Source: Prevotella sp. (GTDB lineage: Bacteria > Bacteroidota > Bacteroidia > Bacteroidales > Bacteroidaceae). Taken from it: a stretch of DNA of 34,052 nucleotides. Every line of letters starts with the position of its first letter. The stretch's first letter is position 1. Both the position numbers and the translations under genes were made by a program. Shown here piece by piece: positions 17,683 through 25,028 of this stretch. The stretch lies in contig JAFTFG010000019.1 in the NCBI GenBank assembly GCA_017449675.1, forward strand, positions 1-34,052. The letters run 5' to 3'. The notes beneath the pieces are model-generated. The model ran no database searches and had not been told where the DNA came from. It was given only the letters and a program-made list of their open reading frames with translations.

Positions 17683-19614
17683 ATGAAGAAACTAATCGTA
17701 ACTACACTGCTACTGACGATTACCTGTCTGGCTTTTGCCCAAGAGTCACACTACCATAAGGGACTGCGTTCACAAGCAGACAACGACCAATATGGCGGAG
17801 TGGCTGCAGAACCACATTTCGACGGAGGAGGTTATTACTGGTCAAGAGCCCGTAATGTGGATGATGCGGCCATTACCAAGGAGACACGTGAAGACTCCCT
17901 CTTCCGTGTGAAGGAATTCCAACGGTTGTGCAGACTGGCCTATGATGCCTATGAAGCAGGAGATGCCATGAAGACAGTGGTCTATGGTGACAGTGCCCTG
18001 CAGAAACGCTACCACACGGCAGACCTCTACTTCTTCATGGGCGTGTCATTCGAGAAGATCGGCAATGACGATGATGCTGACTGGGCTTACCGCAAGGCCA
18101 TGGGAGCCGGTTATCCCGGTTCGGTAAATGTCTACAACGCCTTCAAGGAGCGCCAGAAGGAGCGGAAGGCCGAGGCTAAACGACTGGAAAAGGAAGCCAA
18201 GCGAAAAGCGAAGGAAGAGAAGCGAAAAAAAAAAGATAAGCAACTAGCCTTTCCCGGAGCGGAGGGTTTCGGTCGCTATACCACAGGTGGACGTGGCGGT
18301 AAGGTGTATCATGTGACCACCTTGGAAGACGGTGACCAGCCAGGAACGCTACGATGGGCCAACCATCAGGAAGGGCCTAAGACTATTATCTTTGATGTTT
18401 CCGGTACCATCTTCTTGAAAGCCCCACTACGCTTTACACCCAACACCACTATTGCCGGCCAGTCGGCTCCCGGCGACGGTATCTGTCTGGCAGACTACCC
18501 TGTGCTGGTCGGCTCCAACAATATCATTCGCTACCTGCGCTTCCGACTGGGTAACCGACAGGTAGCCTATCATGAGGGAGACGGTCTGGGAAGCGGAAAA
18601 GGACACGACATCATCGTAGATCACTGCTCCATCAGTTGGAGTATTGACGAATGCCTGTCAGTCTACGGATGCCATGACTTTACGGTGCAGTGGTGTATCG
18701 TATCCCAAAGCCTCAACAATGCAGGCCATAAGAAAGGGGCCCATGGGTATGGCGGCAACTGGGGCGGTAGCGGTGCCTCCTATCATCATAACCTGATGGC
18801 TCACCATACCTCCCGCACTCCACGTCTGGGTCCGAGTCCGCAGACGCAGACTGACGAGCGGATGGACTTCCGTAATAATGTCATCTACAACTGGACGGCC
18901 AACGGATGTTATGGAGGAGAGGGCATGACTGTGAATATCGTCAATAACTACTATAAACCAGGACCGGGTACCCCTACTGATATTCGGGGAATGCGTATTA
19001 CCGCTCCAAATATCCGTACTTCACAATATACCCACCATGACTCACCCCGCCCTAATGTATGGGATAAGATGTGGCATGTCTGGGGGAAATACTACGTCAA
19101 CGGTAATGTGAACACCCGTTATCCGGAGGTCACAAAAGACAACTGGACCTATGGAATTTATCAGCAGATCGACTCTACAGGAAATGACGGCACCTATACC
19201 GCAGTCACAAAAGACACCATTCGCTTGAAGAATCCCATGCCGTATGAGGAGGTGACCACCCACACGGCCCAAGAAGCCTACGAACTGGTACTGAGTCATG
19301 CAGGTGCCAGTCTGCATCGTGATGCGATAGACCGAATCATCATTGATGACGTCCGTAACGGGAAGGCCACCTATACGGGGACAGACTGTCCTCCGGGCAT
19401 CATCAACTCGCAAGACGATATCTCATCGAATAACGCATGGCCCACACTTAAGAGTGAGAAGCCCCTCAAAGATACAGACGGTGACGGTATACCCGACGAT
19501 TGGGAACTCCGTCATGGTATGAATCCCCATGATACGGCCGACGGTAATACCATCCAAAGCGATGGTTACACCCGACTGGAGCATTATCTCAATGAACTGG
19601 TATCCATCAACTAA
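17683..19614 (+). CDS. Secreted pectate lyase, polysaccharide lyase family 1, with N-terminal TPR region
   Basis: The enzyme should cleave homogalacturonan by Ca-dependent beta-elimination. Residues 1-19 are a signal peptide (AFA/QES). Residues about 80-150 look like two tetratricopeptide repeats (AYDAYEAGDAMKTVVYGDSAL; LYFFMGVSFEKIGNDDDADW). A highly charged Lys/Glu/Arg linker covers 154-187. The lyase starts at about 188 (LAFPGAEGFGRYTTGGRGG). The Ca-site motif IIVDHCSISWSIDE lies near 309-322, and the catalytic-Arg motif SRTPRLG near 376-382. A Ca-binding-type DTDGDGIPDDWELRHGMNP closes the protein at about 599. At 643 residues it is longer than a plain PL1 because of the N-terminal extension. 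The GH3 gene follows after 9 nt. It has its own promoter at 17617-17649. Confidence 0.9.
   Translation: MKKLIVTTLLLTITCLAFAQESHYHKGLRSQADNDQYGGVAAEPHFDGGGYYWSRARNVDDAAITKETREDSLFRVKEFQRLCRLAYDAYEAGDAMKTVVYGDSALQKRYHTADLYFFMGVSFEKIGNDDDADWAYRKAMGAGYPGSVNVYNAFKERQKERKAEAKRLEKEAKRKAKEEKRKKKDKQLAFPGAEGFGRYTTGGRGGKVYHVTTLEDGDQPGTLRWANHQEGPKTIIFDVSGTIFLKAPLRFTPNTTIAGQSAPGDGICLADYPVLVGSNNIIRYLRFRLGNRQVAYHEGDGLGSGKGHDIIVDHCSISWSIDECLSVYGCHDFTVQWCIVSQSLNNAGHKKGAHGYGGNWGGSGASYHHNLMAHHTSRTPRLGPSPQTQTDERMDFRNNVIYNWTANGCYGGEGMTVNIVNNYYKPGPGTPTDIRGMRITAPNIRTSQYTHHDSPRPNVWDKMWHVWGKYYVNGNVNTRYPEVTKDNWTYGIYQQIDSTGNDGTYTAVTKDTIRLKNPMPYEEVTTHTAQEAYELVLSHAGASLHRDAIDRIIIDDVRNGKATYTGTDCPPGIINSQDDISSNNAWPTLKSEKPLKDTDGDGIPDDWELRHGMNPHDTADGNTIQSDGYTRLEHYLNELVSIN
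18225..18234 (+). repeat. A10 homopolymer in the pectate lyase linker
   Basis: Ten consecutive A encode part of the Lys-rich linker (residues 181-184). A gain or loss of one base here would remove the entire lyase domain from the reading frame. Confidence 0.8.
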
Positions 19615-19623
19615 TCTATTAAT

Positions 19624-22272
19624 ATGAAACAAATGAAGAAAATAGTACTACTGACACTCTGTCTGTCAACAACACTGGCAACACAGGCACAGATGCTACC
19701 TTACCAGAATCCGCAACTAAGTGCTGAGGAGCGTGCAGAAGACTTATTGAGTCGTCTGACGCTGAAAGAGAAGACCCAACTGATGATGAACGGTTCACAG
19801 GCCATCCCCCGTCTGGGTATTCCCGCCTTTGAGTGGTGGAGCGAGGCACTACACGGCATCGGCCGTAACGGTGTTGCCACTGTCTTCCCGCAGTGTATCG
19901 GTATGGCATGCTCCTTTGACAATGCCCTGATCAACCGTATCTATACGGCTGTCAGTGACGAGGGACGTGCCAAGAACACACTGGCCCGTCAACAGGGCAA
20001 TGTAGGGAAATATCGCGGTCTGTCGTTCTGGACCCCTAATATCAATATTTTCCGTGACCCCCGTTGGGGACGTGGTCAGGAGACCTATGGAGAAGACCCA
20101 TTCATGAATGCCAGAATGGGACTGGCTGTCGTGCAAGGACTACAGGGCGTGACACAACTTAGTAAGGAACATCCCTACTTCAAGTTACATGCTTGTGCCA
20201 AGCATTTCGCAGTACATAGTGGTCCGGAGAAGACACGCCACTACTTCAACATCGAGGATCTGCCCCAACGTGACTTATGGGAGACCTACCTGCCGGCTTT
20301 CAAGACCTTGGTACAGGAAGGAAACGTACAACAGGTGATGTGTGCGTACCAGCGTTTTGAGGGTGACCCTTGCTGTGGCAGTAACCGTCTGCTCCAACAG
20401 ATACTGCGTGACGAATGGGGATTCCAAGGACTGGTGGTCAGTGACTGCGGTGCTATCAGTGACTTCTGGCGCAAGCACCATCATGAGGTATCCAAGGATG
20501 CTGCCGCCTCAACTGCCAAGGCGATCCTGAGTGGTACTGATGTGGAATGCGGATCGACTTACAAGAGTCTGCCGGAGGCTGTCCAACGTGGTGACATCTC
20601 CGAGGAGCAGGTCAACGTCAGTGTCAAGCGTCTGTTAAAAGGACGTTTTGAACTGGGTGATTTCGATGACAACGAACTGGTTGAGTGGACGAAGATACCC
20701 ATGAGTGTCGTCGCTTCCAAGGAGCACAAGCAACTGGCCCTGCAGATGGCCCGTGAACAGACAGTGCTTCTGAAGAACAATGGCATCCTGCCGCTGAGGT
20801 ATGCTGCGACAGGGTCGCAGCAGAGGGGACAGACAGGGTTGCAGCAAAAGGGACAGTCGCAGCAAAAGGGACAAAGACTGATGGTCATGGGACCCAATGC
20901 GGCTGACAGTGTCATGCTATGGGGTATCTACTATGGACAACCGTCACACTCAGTAACTATCTTAGAAGGTATTGAGAAGAAAATCGGTAAGGTGCCCTAC
21001 ACCAAAGGGTGTGAGATTACGGATATGACGGAGAAGGAGAGCCTCTTCAACCTATTGACCGATGCAGAGGGGAAGCCCGGTATTAAGGCTCAATACTGGA
21101 ACAATGTGAAGATGGAAGATGATGTGGTGGCTACCGCTAACTACACGTCAGCCATCGCCTTGGATAATGGCGGTAATACCGCCTTTGCCCCCGGTGTGGA
21201 ACTCACCAATTTCACAACCCGTATGAATGGCTCATTCGTAGCAGAGCGCACAGAGACACTCGACCTGTTGGCCAACAACGACGACGGTCTGCGCATCATC
21301 GTCAATGGCGACACGATTCATAACCGCTGGCGCAGCGACTGGCCCATTGCCCGCACCTTTAAGTTGAAGGTAGAACAAGGTAAGCGCTATGATGTACAGT
21401 TGGACTACATGCAACTAGACGATGATGCGACACTGAACTTCGACATTGTCCGTAACCGTCCTATTACAACACAGGATATGGTGACCCGTGCCAAGGATGC
21501 CGATATCGTCATCTTTGTCGGAGGTATCTCTCCCCTACTCGAACGTGAGGAGGCCAAGGTCACCAATCCGGGCTTTGACAATGGCGACCGCACCAGTATT
21601 GAACTGCCTCAGGCACAGCGTGACATCCTGAAAGCCCTCCATGAAGCCGGCAAGAAGATTGTATTCGTCAACTGTAGCGGATCTGCAGTAGCACTGACAC
21701 CAGAACAGGAAGAGACCTGTGATGCTATCGTACAGGCCTGGTATCCCGGTGAGCAAGGTGGGCATGCCATTGCCGATGTCCTCTTCGGCGACTATAACCC
21801 CAGTGGAAAACTGGCTGTTACCTTCTATAAAGACGACACACAACTGCCTGCGTTTGATGACTACCACATGACCAACCGCACCTACCGTTATTTCAAGGGT
21901 GAGCCTCTCTATCCCTTCGGCTATGGTCTCAGTTATACGACCTTCGATATAGAGAAACCACAATATATTAATAATAAGGTACGCGTGAGCGTGAAGAATA
22001 CCGGTAAGTGTGACGGAACAGAAGTGGTACAGGTATATATCCGTCATACGGCCGATACCGAAGGACCTTTGAAGACCCTTCGTGCCTATGAGCGAGTCAA
22101 CCTGAAGGCAGGAGAGAGCAAGATGGTGGAGATAGATTTCCCACGTGACCGTTTCGAGGGCTGGGATATCCAAACCAACACCATGCGAGTGGTTCCTGGC
22201 AAGTATGAGATGATGGTTGGCTCGTCGAGTGCCGACAAAGACTTGAAAAAGATCGTTGTTAATATCAAATAA
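19624..22272 (+). CDS. GH3 beta-glycosidase (beta-xylosidase/beta-glucosidase type) with PA14 insert
   Basis: This 882-residue periplasmic or exported enzyme removes terminal beta-linked sugars. The signal peptide ends near residue 22 (ATQAQ). The GH3 barrel shows ALHGIGR, SFWTPNINIFRDPRWGRGQETYGEDP and the nucleophile motif VVSDCGAI with Asp274. A PA14-like domain (GIKAQYWNNV to DATLNFDIV) occupies about 482-600 within the C-terminal alpha/beta domain, and an Fn3-like domain covers about 770-880. The EALHG and PRWGRGQE pattern is typical of Bacteroidetes xylosidase-like GH3, but the sugar cannot be read from sequence. A Gln-rich repeat sits at 398-417. Two in-frame ATGs are possible at the start (19624 or 19633). 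Co-transcription with the pectate lyase suggests trimming of pectin side chains. Confidence 0.92.
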   Translation: MKQMKKIVLLTLCLSTTLATQAQMLPYQNPQLSAEERAEDLLSRLTLKEKTQLMMNGSQAIPRLGIPAFEWWSEALHGIGRNGVATVFPQCIGMACSFDNALINRIYTAVSDEGRAKNTLARQQGNVGKYRGLSFWTPNINIFRDPRWGRGQETYGEDPFMNARMGLAVVQGLQGVTQLSKEHPYFKLHACAKHFAVHSGPEKTRHYFNIEDLPQRDLWETYLPAFKTLVQEGNVQQVMCAYQRFEGDPCCGSNRLLQQILRDEWGFQGLVVSDCGAISDFWRKHHHEVSKDAAASTAKAILSGTDVECGSTYKSLPEAVQRGDISEEQVNVSVKRLLKGRFELGDFDDNELVEWTKIPMSVVASKEHKQLALQMAREQTVLLKNNGILPLRYAATGSQQRGQTGLQQKGQSQQKGQRLMVMGPNAADSVMLWGIYYGQPSHSVTILEGIEKKIGKVPYTKGCEITDMTEKESLFNLLTDAEGKPGIKAQYWNNVKMEDDVVATANYTSAIALDNGGNTAFAPGVELTNFTTRMNGSFVAERTETLDLLANNDDGLRIIVNGDTIHNRWRSDWPIARTFKLKVEQGKRYDVQLDYMQLDDDATLNFDIVRNRPITTQDMVTRAKDADIVIFVGGISPLLEREEAKVTNPGFDNGDRTSIELPQAQRDILKALHEAGKKIVFVNCSGSAVALTPEQEETCDAIVQAWYPGEQGGHAIADVLFGDYNPSGKLAVTFYKDDTQLPAFDDYHMTNRTYRYFKGEPLYPFGYGLSYTTFDIEKPQYINNKVRVSVKNTGKCDGTEVVQVYIRHTADTEGPLKTLRAYERVNLKAGESKMVEIDFPRDRFEGWDIQTNTMRVVPGKYEMMVGSSSADKDLKKIVVNIK
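20815..20874 (+). repeat. Three in-frame 18-nt repeats in the GH3 gene
   Basis: Units at 20815-20832, 20839-20856 and 20857-20874 encode SQQRGQ, LQQKGQ and SQQKGQ; the first two are split by a 6-nt TG insert. They fall between the GH3 barrel and its C-terminal domain, where a loop can absorb length change. Confidence 0.85.
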
Positions 22273-22300
22273 AAAAATCGGGTCACTTGACCCGATTTTT
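22273..22300. terminator. Bidirectional terminator between the pectinase and glycogen operons
   Basis: A 13-bp perfect stem (22273-22285 with 22288-22300) begins directly after the GH3 stop codon, with A-rich and T-rich flanks on either side. It can serve the GH3 operon forward and the converging glycogen operon, whose last gene ends at 22318. Confidence 0.92.
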
Positions 22301-22317
22301 CTTTTACGCCTTATTCC

Positions 22318-23706
22318 TTATTTCTTCTCTTCCGCTTTCTTCGGAGCCGCTTTCTTGGCAGCAGGTTTCTTGACAGCCGGTTTCTTGGCAGGCTTCTCAG
22401 CCTCTGCTCCCTCATACTTGGCCAGACGGGCTTTCAGACGAGTGATCTCCTCATCCTTATACTCGATCTCATCACCCTGATTACGGATAGTGGTCAACAA
22501 GGCATTCAACTCCTCGTTATCAATCTCTGCAGGATAGAGTGCATTGACTCTGTTGATGAAGTCACCCAGGATATTCATATAGTTGGTGAACGCATCAAAC
22601 GGGCCGCTATAGATACCACGGTCAAGACCCACATTAGAAGGCTTGGTGGTCATGAAGCGGAAGTTATTGGATGCCTGCAAATAATCCCAGTCCTGATTGA
22701 TACGGGGGTCATCAGCAATACGCAGGCGATCAGCCACACTATAGAGTTTGTTGAATGCCTCACGCTGCATAGCGTTACCTAACCAGCATGAGCAGTCACG
22801 CTCCTCATCAACCCATGACAAGGTGTCAGGAACATCAATCTGGCCCACACTCTTCACCTTCATACAGATCTCTGTAGGAGTAGAGAACGTGATACCCTTC
22901 TCCTTGGCACAGGCAGGCAGTGCCTTCAGGAAGTCAAGGATATTAGAACTCAACGGCTGGGCAATACCCAAGGCAGAGAGTTCCATGAAGATATTGATGA
23001 TCTGCTCCTCTTCCGGCAGACGGGCGATACGGTCGATATAGGCATCCGCAAACAGAGGATAACCCTCCCAGTCGGCATTATTGAAACGCAGGGAGATATC
23101 ATCTGACAACTCCACGTCACGGAGCAACAATTTCAGGTTAGGAGCGATGTTACAGTTGTATACATAGTGGGGTGACTTCCAACCCAGCACGTGCTTGGCA
23201 CCCTCAGTCAGCATACCCTTGAAGCCCATAGCGGCTACCTGACCACCGATATCATCACTGTAGATCAAGGAAGAGTTACGAAGCACGGTCGGTTTCTTAC
23301 CAAAGTACTCCTCCATCTTCTGGCACTGTTTCTTCACATCCAGTGCAAAGGTCTCCTCATTGGCCAAGGAAGAAAGACCGTGAGAATAAGGCTCTGCAAG
23401 GAACTCCACACAGCCGGTATTATTCAGTTCCTGCAATTTCTCCAGTACCTGTGGAGCATGCATCTCCAACTGCTCAATACCTACACCCGAAAGAGAGAAG
23501 GCTACCTTGAATGCCTGACCATTGTCACGGATCATATCACCGATGGCATTCAGGGCCGGCATATAACTACGTTCGGCGATATCACTGATACTACGCTCGT
23601 TCTCGTAATCATCATAATAGTAATGATCGGTGCCGATATCGAAGAAACGATAGCGCTTCAGATGAATAATCTGATGTATCTCGAAATATAAACAAATTGT
23701 TTTCAT
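22318..23706 (-). CDS. GH57 alpha-amylase-like protein, catalytic residues apparently substituted
   Basis: This 462-residue cytoplasmic protein is the last gene of the glycogen operon. The overall sequence follows GH57 alpha-amylase relatives (ICLYFEIHQ near the N-terminus, KRYRFFDIGTDHYYYDDY, TPTEI near 275). Known GH57 alpha-amylases have RNTEL with the nucleophile Glu; here it is R143-N-S-S-L, with Ser146 at that site. The acid/base motif, usually FMDYETFGEHQ, reads FMELSALGIAQ with Glu242 where Asp is expected. The HQP motif reads HQI. From memory, an alpha-amylase-like GH57 group without one or both catalytic residues has been noted in Bacteroidetes. A role in binding or regulating glycogen is inference. 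The C-terminal 40 residues are a coiled segment plus a Lys/Ala/Pro-rich tail. Confidence 0.85.
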   Translation of the reverse strand: MKTICLYFEIHQIIHLKRYRFFDIGTDHYYYDDYENERSISDIAERSYMPALNAIGDMIRDNGQAFKVAFSLSGVGIEQLEMHAPQVLEKLQELNNTGCVEFLAEPYSHGLSSLANEETFALDVKKQCQKMEEYFGKKPTVLRNSSLIYSDDIGGQVAAMGFKGMLTEGAKHVLGWKSPHYVYNCNIAPNLKLLLRDVELSDDISLRFNNADWEGYPLFADAYIDRIARLPEEEQIINIFMELSALGIAQPLSSNILDFLKALPACAKEKGITFSTPTEICMKVKSVGQIDVPDTLSWVDEERDCSCWLGNAMQREAFNKLYSVADRLRIADDPRINQDWDYLQASNNFRFMTTKPSNVGLDRGIYSGPFDAFTNYMNILGDFINRVNALYPAEIDNEELNALLTTIRNQGDEIEYKDEEITRLKARLAKYEGAEAEKPAKKPAVKKPAAKKAAPKKAEEKK

Positions 23707-23739
23707 AAATGTTTAATCTTTAATTTTTAATGTTTAATC

Positions 23740-25011
23740 TTACACTTCCCAACCAAGGGTTCTCTTATAGAGGGTGGCAATCCAGGCTCCCACTTTCTCC
23801 CAAGTAATCTGGTCAACCTCCTTCTTACCTTCCTCCTTGAGATACTGGAAGAGGGAGTCGTTGGCACAGATACTATAGATCGCATCAGCAAGGGCGTGAA
23901 TGTCCCAATAGTCCACCTTGATACAGTTGTTGAGAATCTCCGCACAGCCCGATTGCTTGGAGATAATCGACGGTGTACCACACTGCATAGCCTCCAACGG
24001 AGAGATACCGAACGGCTCTGAGACAGAAGGCATCACATAGACATCAGAATCTTTCAAGCACTCATAAACCTGTTTGCCACGCATAAAGCCCGGGAAGTGG
24101 AAACGATCAGCGATACCGCGTTCGGCAGCCAGATGAATCATCGCATCCATCATATCACCGGAACCCGCCATACAGAAACGGACATTACGGGTACGGCGGA
24201 TCACCATATTGGCAGCCTCCACGAAATACTCCGGACCTTTCTGCATCGTGATACGACCGAGGAAGGTCACCACCTTGTCCTTGCCCGTATGGTCGGGACG
24301 TGGAATGTCCTGATATTCCTGAGGCAATGGATATACCGCATTATGTACCGTGAAGCACTTACGTGGATCCTGATGATACTGGTGGATGACGGTCTGGCGG
24401 GTCAGTTCCGACACACACATGATACAGTCGGCCCAGTCCATACCGTTCTTCTCGATAGAATAGACAGTGGGGTTCACCTTACCACGGGAACGGTCGAAAT
24501 CAGTAGCATGCACATGAATACAAAGCGGTTTTCCACTCACCTGCTTGGCATGGATGCCGGCAGGATAAGTCAACCAGTCATGCGCATGGATGATATCGAA
24601 ATCAAAGGTACGTGACACGACACCGGCAATAATCGAATAGTTATTGATCTCTTCATGCAGATTACCGGGATAACCGCCGGCAAACTCCATCGCACCCAAG
24701 TCGTTGACATGCATGTAATTGAAGTCTGCATAAATATGGTCGCGCAACTTGAAATAGAGGTCAGGATCCATGATATTACCCACACGATCACGAACATAGT
24801 CGTAACTGACATCACGCCATGCGATAGGCACGGCATTCATCGCCACGATATTACAAGCATTCCGCTCTTCATCACCGAATGGTTTGGGCAGACAGAGCGT
24901 GATATCCATGTCACCCTGGGCGTGCAAGCCCTGAGAGATACCATAGTTCGCAGTAGCGAGTCCACCGAAAACATGAGGAGGATACTCCCATCCAAACATT
25001 AATACTTTCAT
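23740..25011 (-). CDS. GT4 glycosyltransferase, glycogen synthase-like
   Basis: This 423-residue GT-B enzyme probably extends alpha-1,4-glucan. The N-terminus MKVLMFGWEYPPHVFGGLATA carries the nucleotide-sugar loop (GGLA). Residues near 140 read FDFDIIHAHDWLTY. The C-terminal domain has VTFLGRITMQKGPEYFVEA and the E-x7-E motif in EPFGISPLEAMQCGTPSI at about 331-339. It lies between the debranching enzyme gene (17-nt gap) and the GH57-like gene (33-nt gap), the same order I recall from Bacteroides glycogen loci. Whether it uses ADP- or UDP-glucose cannot be told from the sequence. A general GT4 role in another glucan is the alternative. Confidence 0.88.
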   Translation of the reverse strand: MKVLMFGWEYPPHVFGGLATANYGISQGLHAQGDMDITLCLPKPFGDEERNACNIVAMNAVPIAWRDVSYDYVRDRVGNIMDPDLYFKLRDHIYADFNYMHVNDLGAMEFAGGYPGNLHEEINNYSIIAGVVSRTFDFDIIHAHDWLTYPAGIHAKQVSGKPLCIHVHATDFDRSRGKVNPTVYSIEKNGMDWADCIMCVSELTRQTVIHQYHQDPRKCFTVHNAVYPLPQEYQDIPRPDHTGKDKVVTFLGRITMQKGPEYFVEAANMVIRRTRNVRFCMAGSGDMMDAMIHLAAERGIADRFHFPGFMRGKQVYECLKDSDVYVMPSVSEPFGISPLEAMQCGTPSIISKQSGCAEILNNCIKVDYWDIHALADAIYSICANDSLFQYLKEEGKKEVDQITWEKVGAWIATLYKRTLGWEV

Positions 25012-25028
25012 AGTTTTCTCCTCCTATT

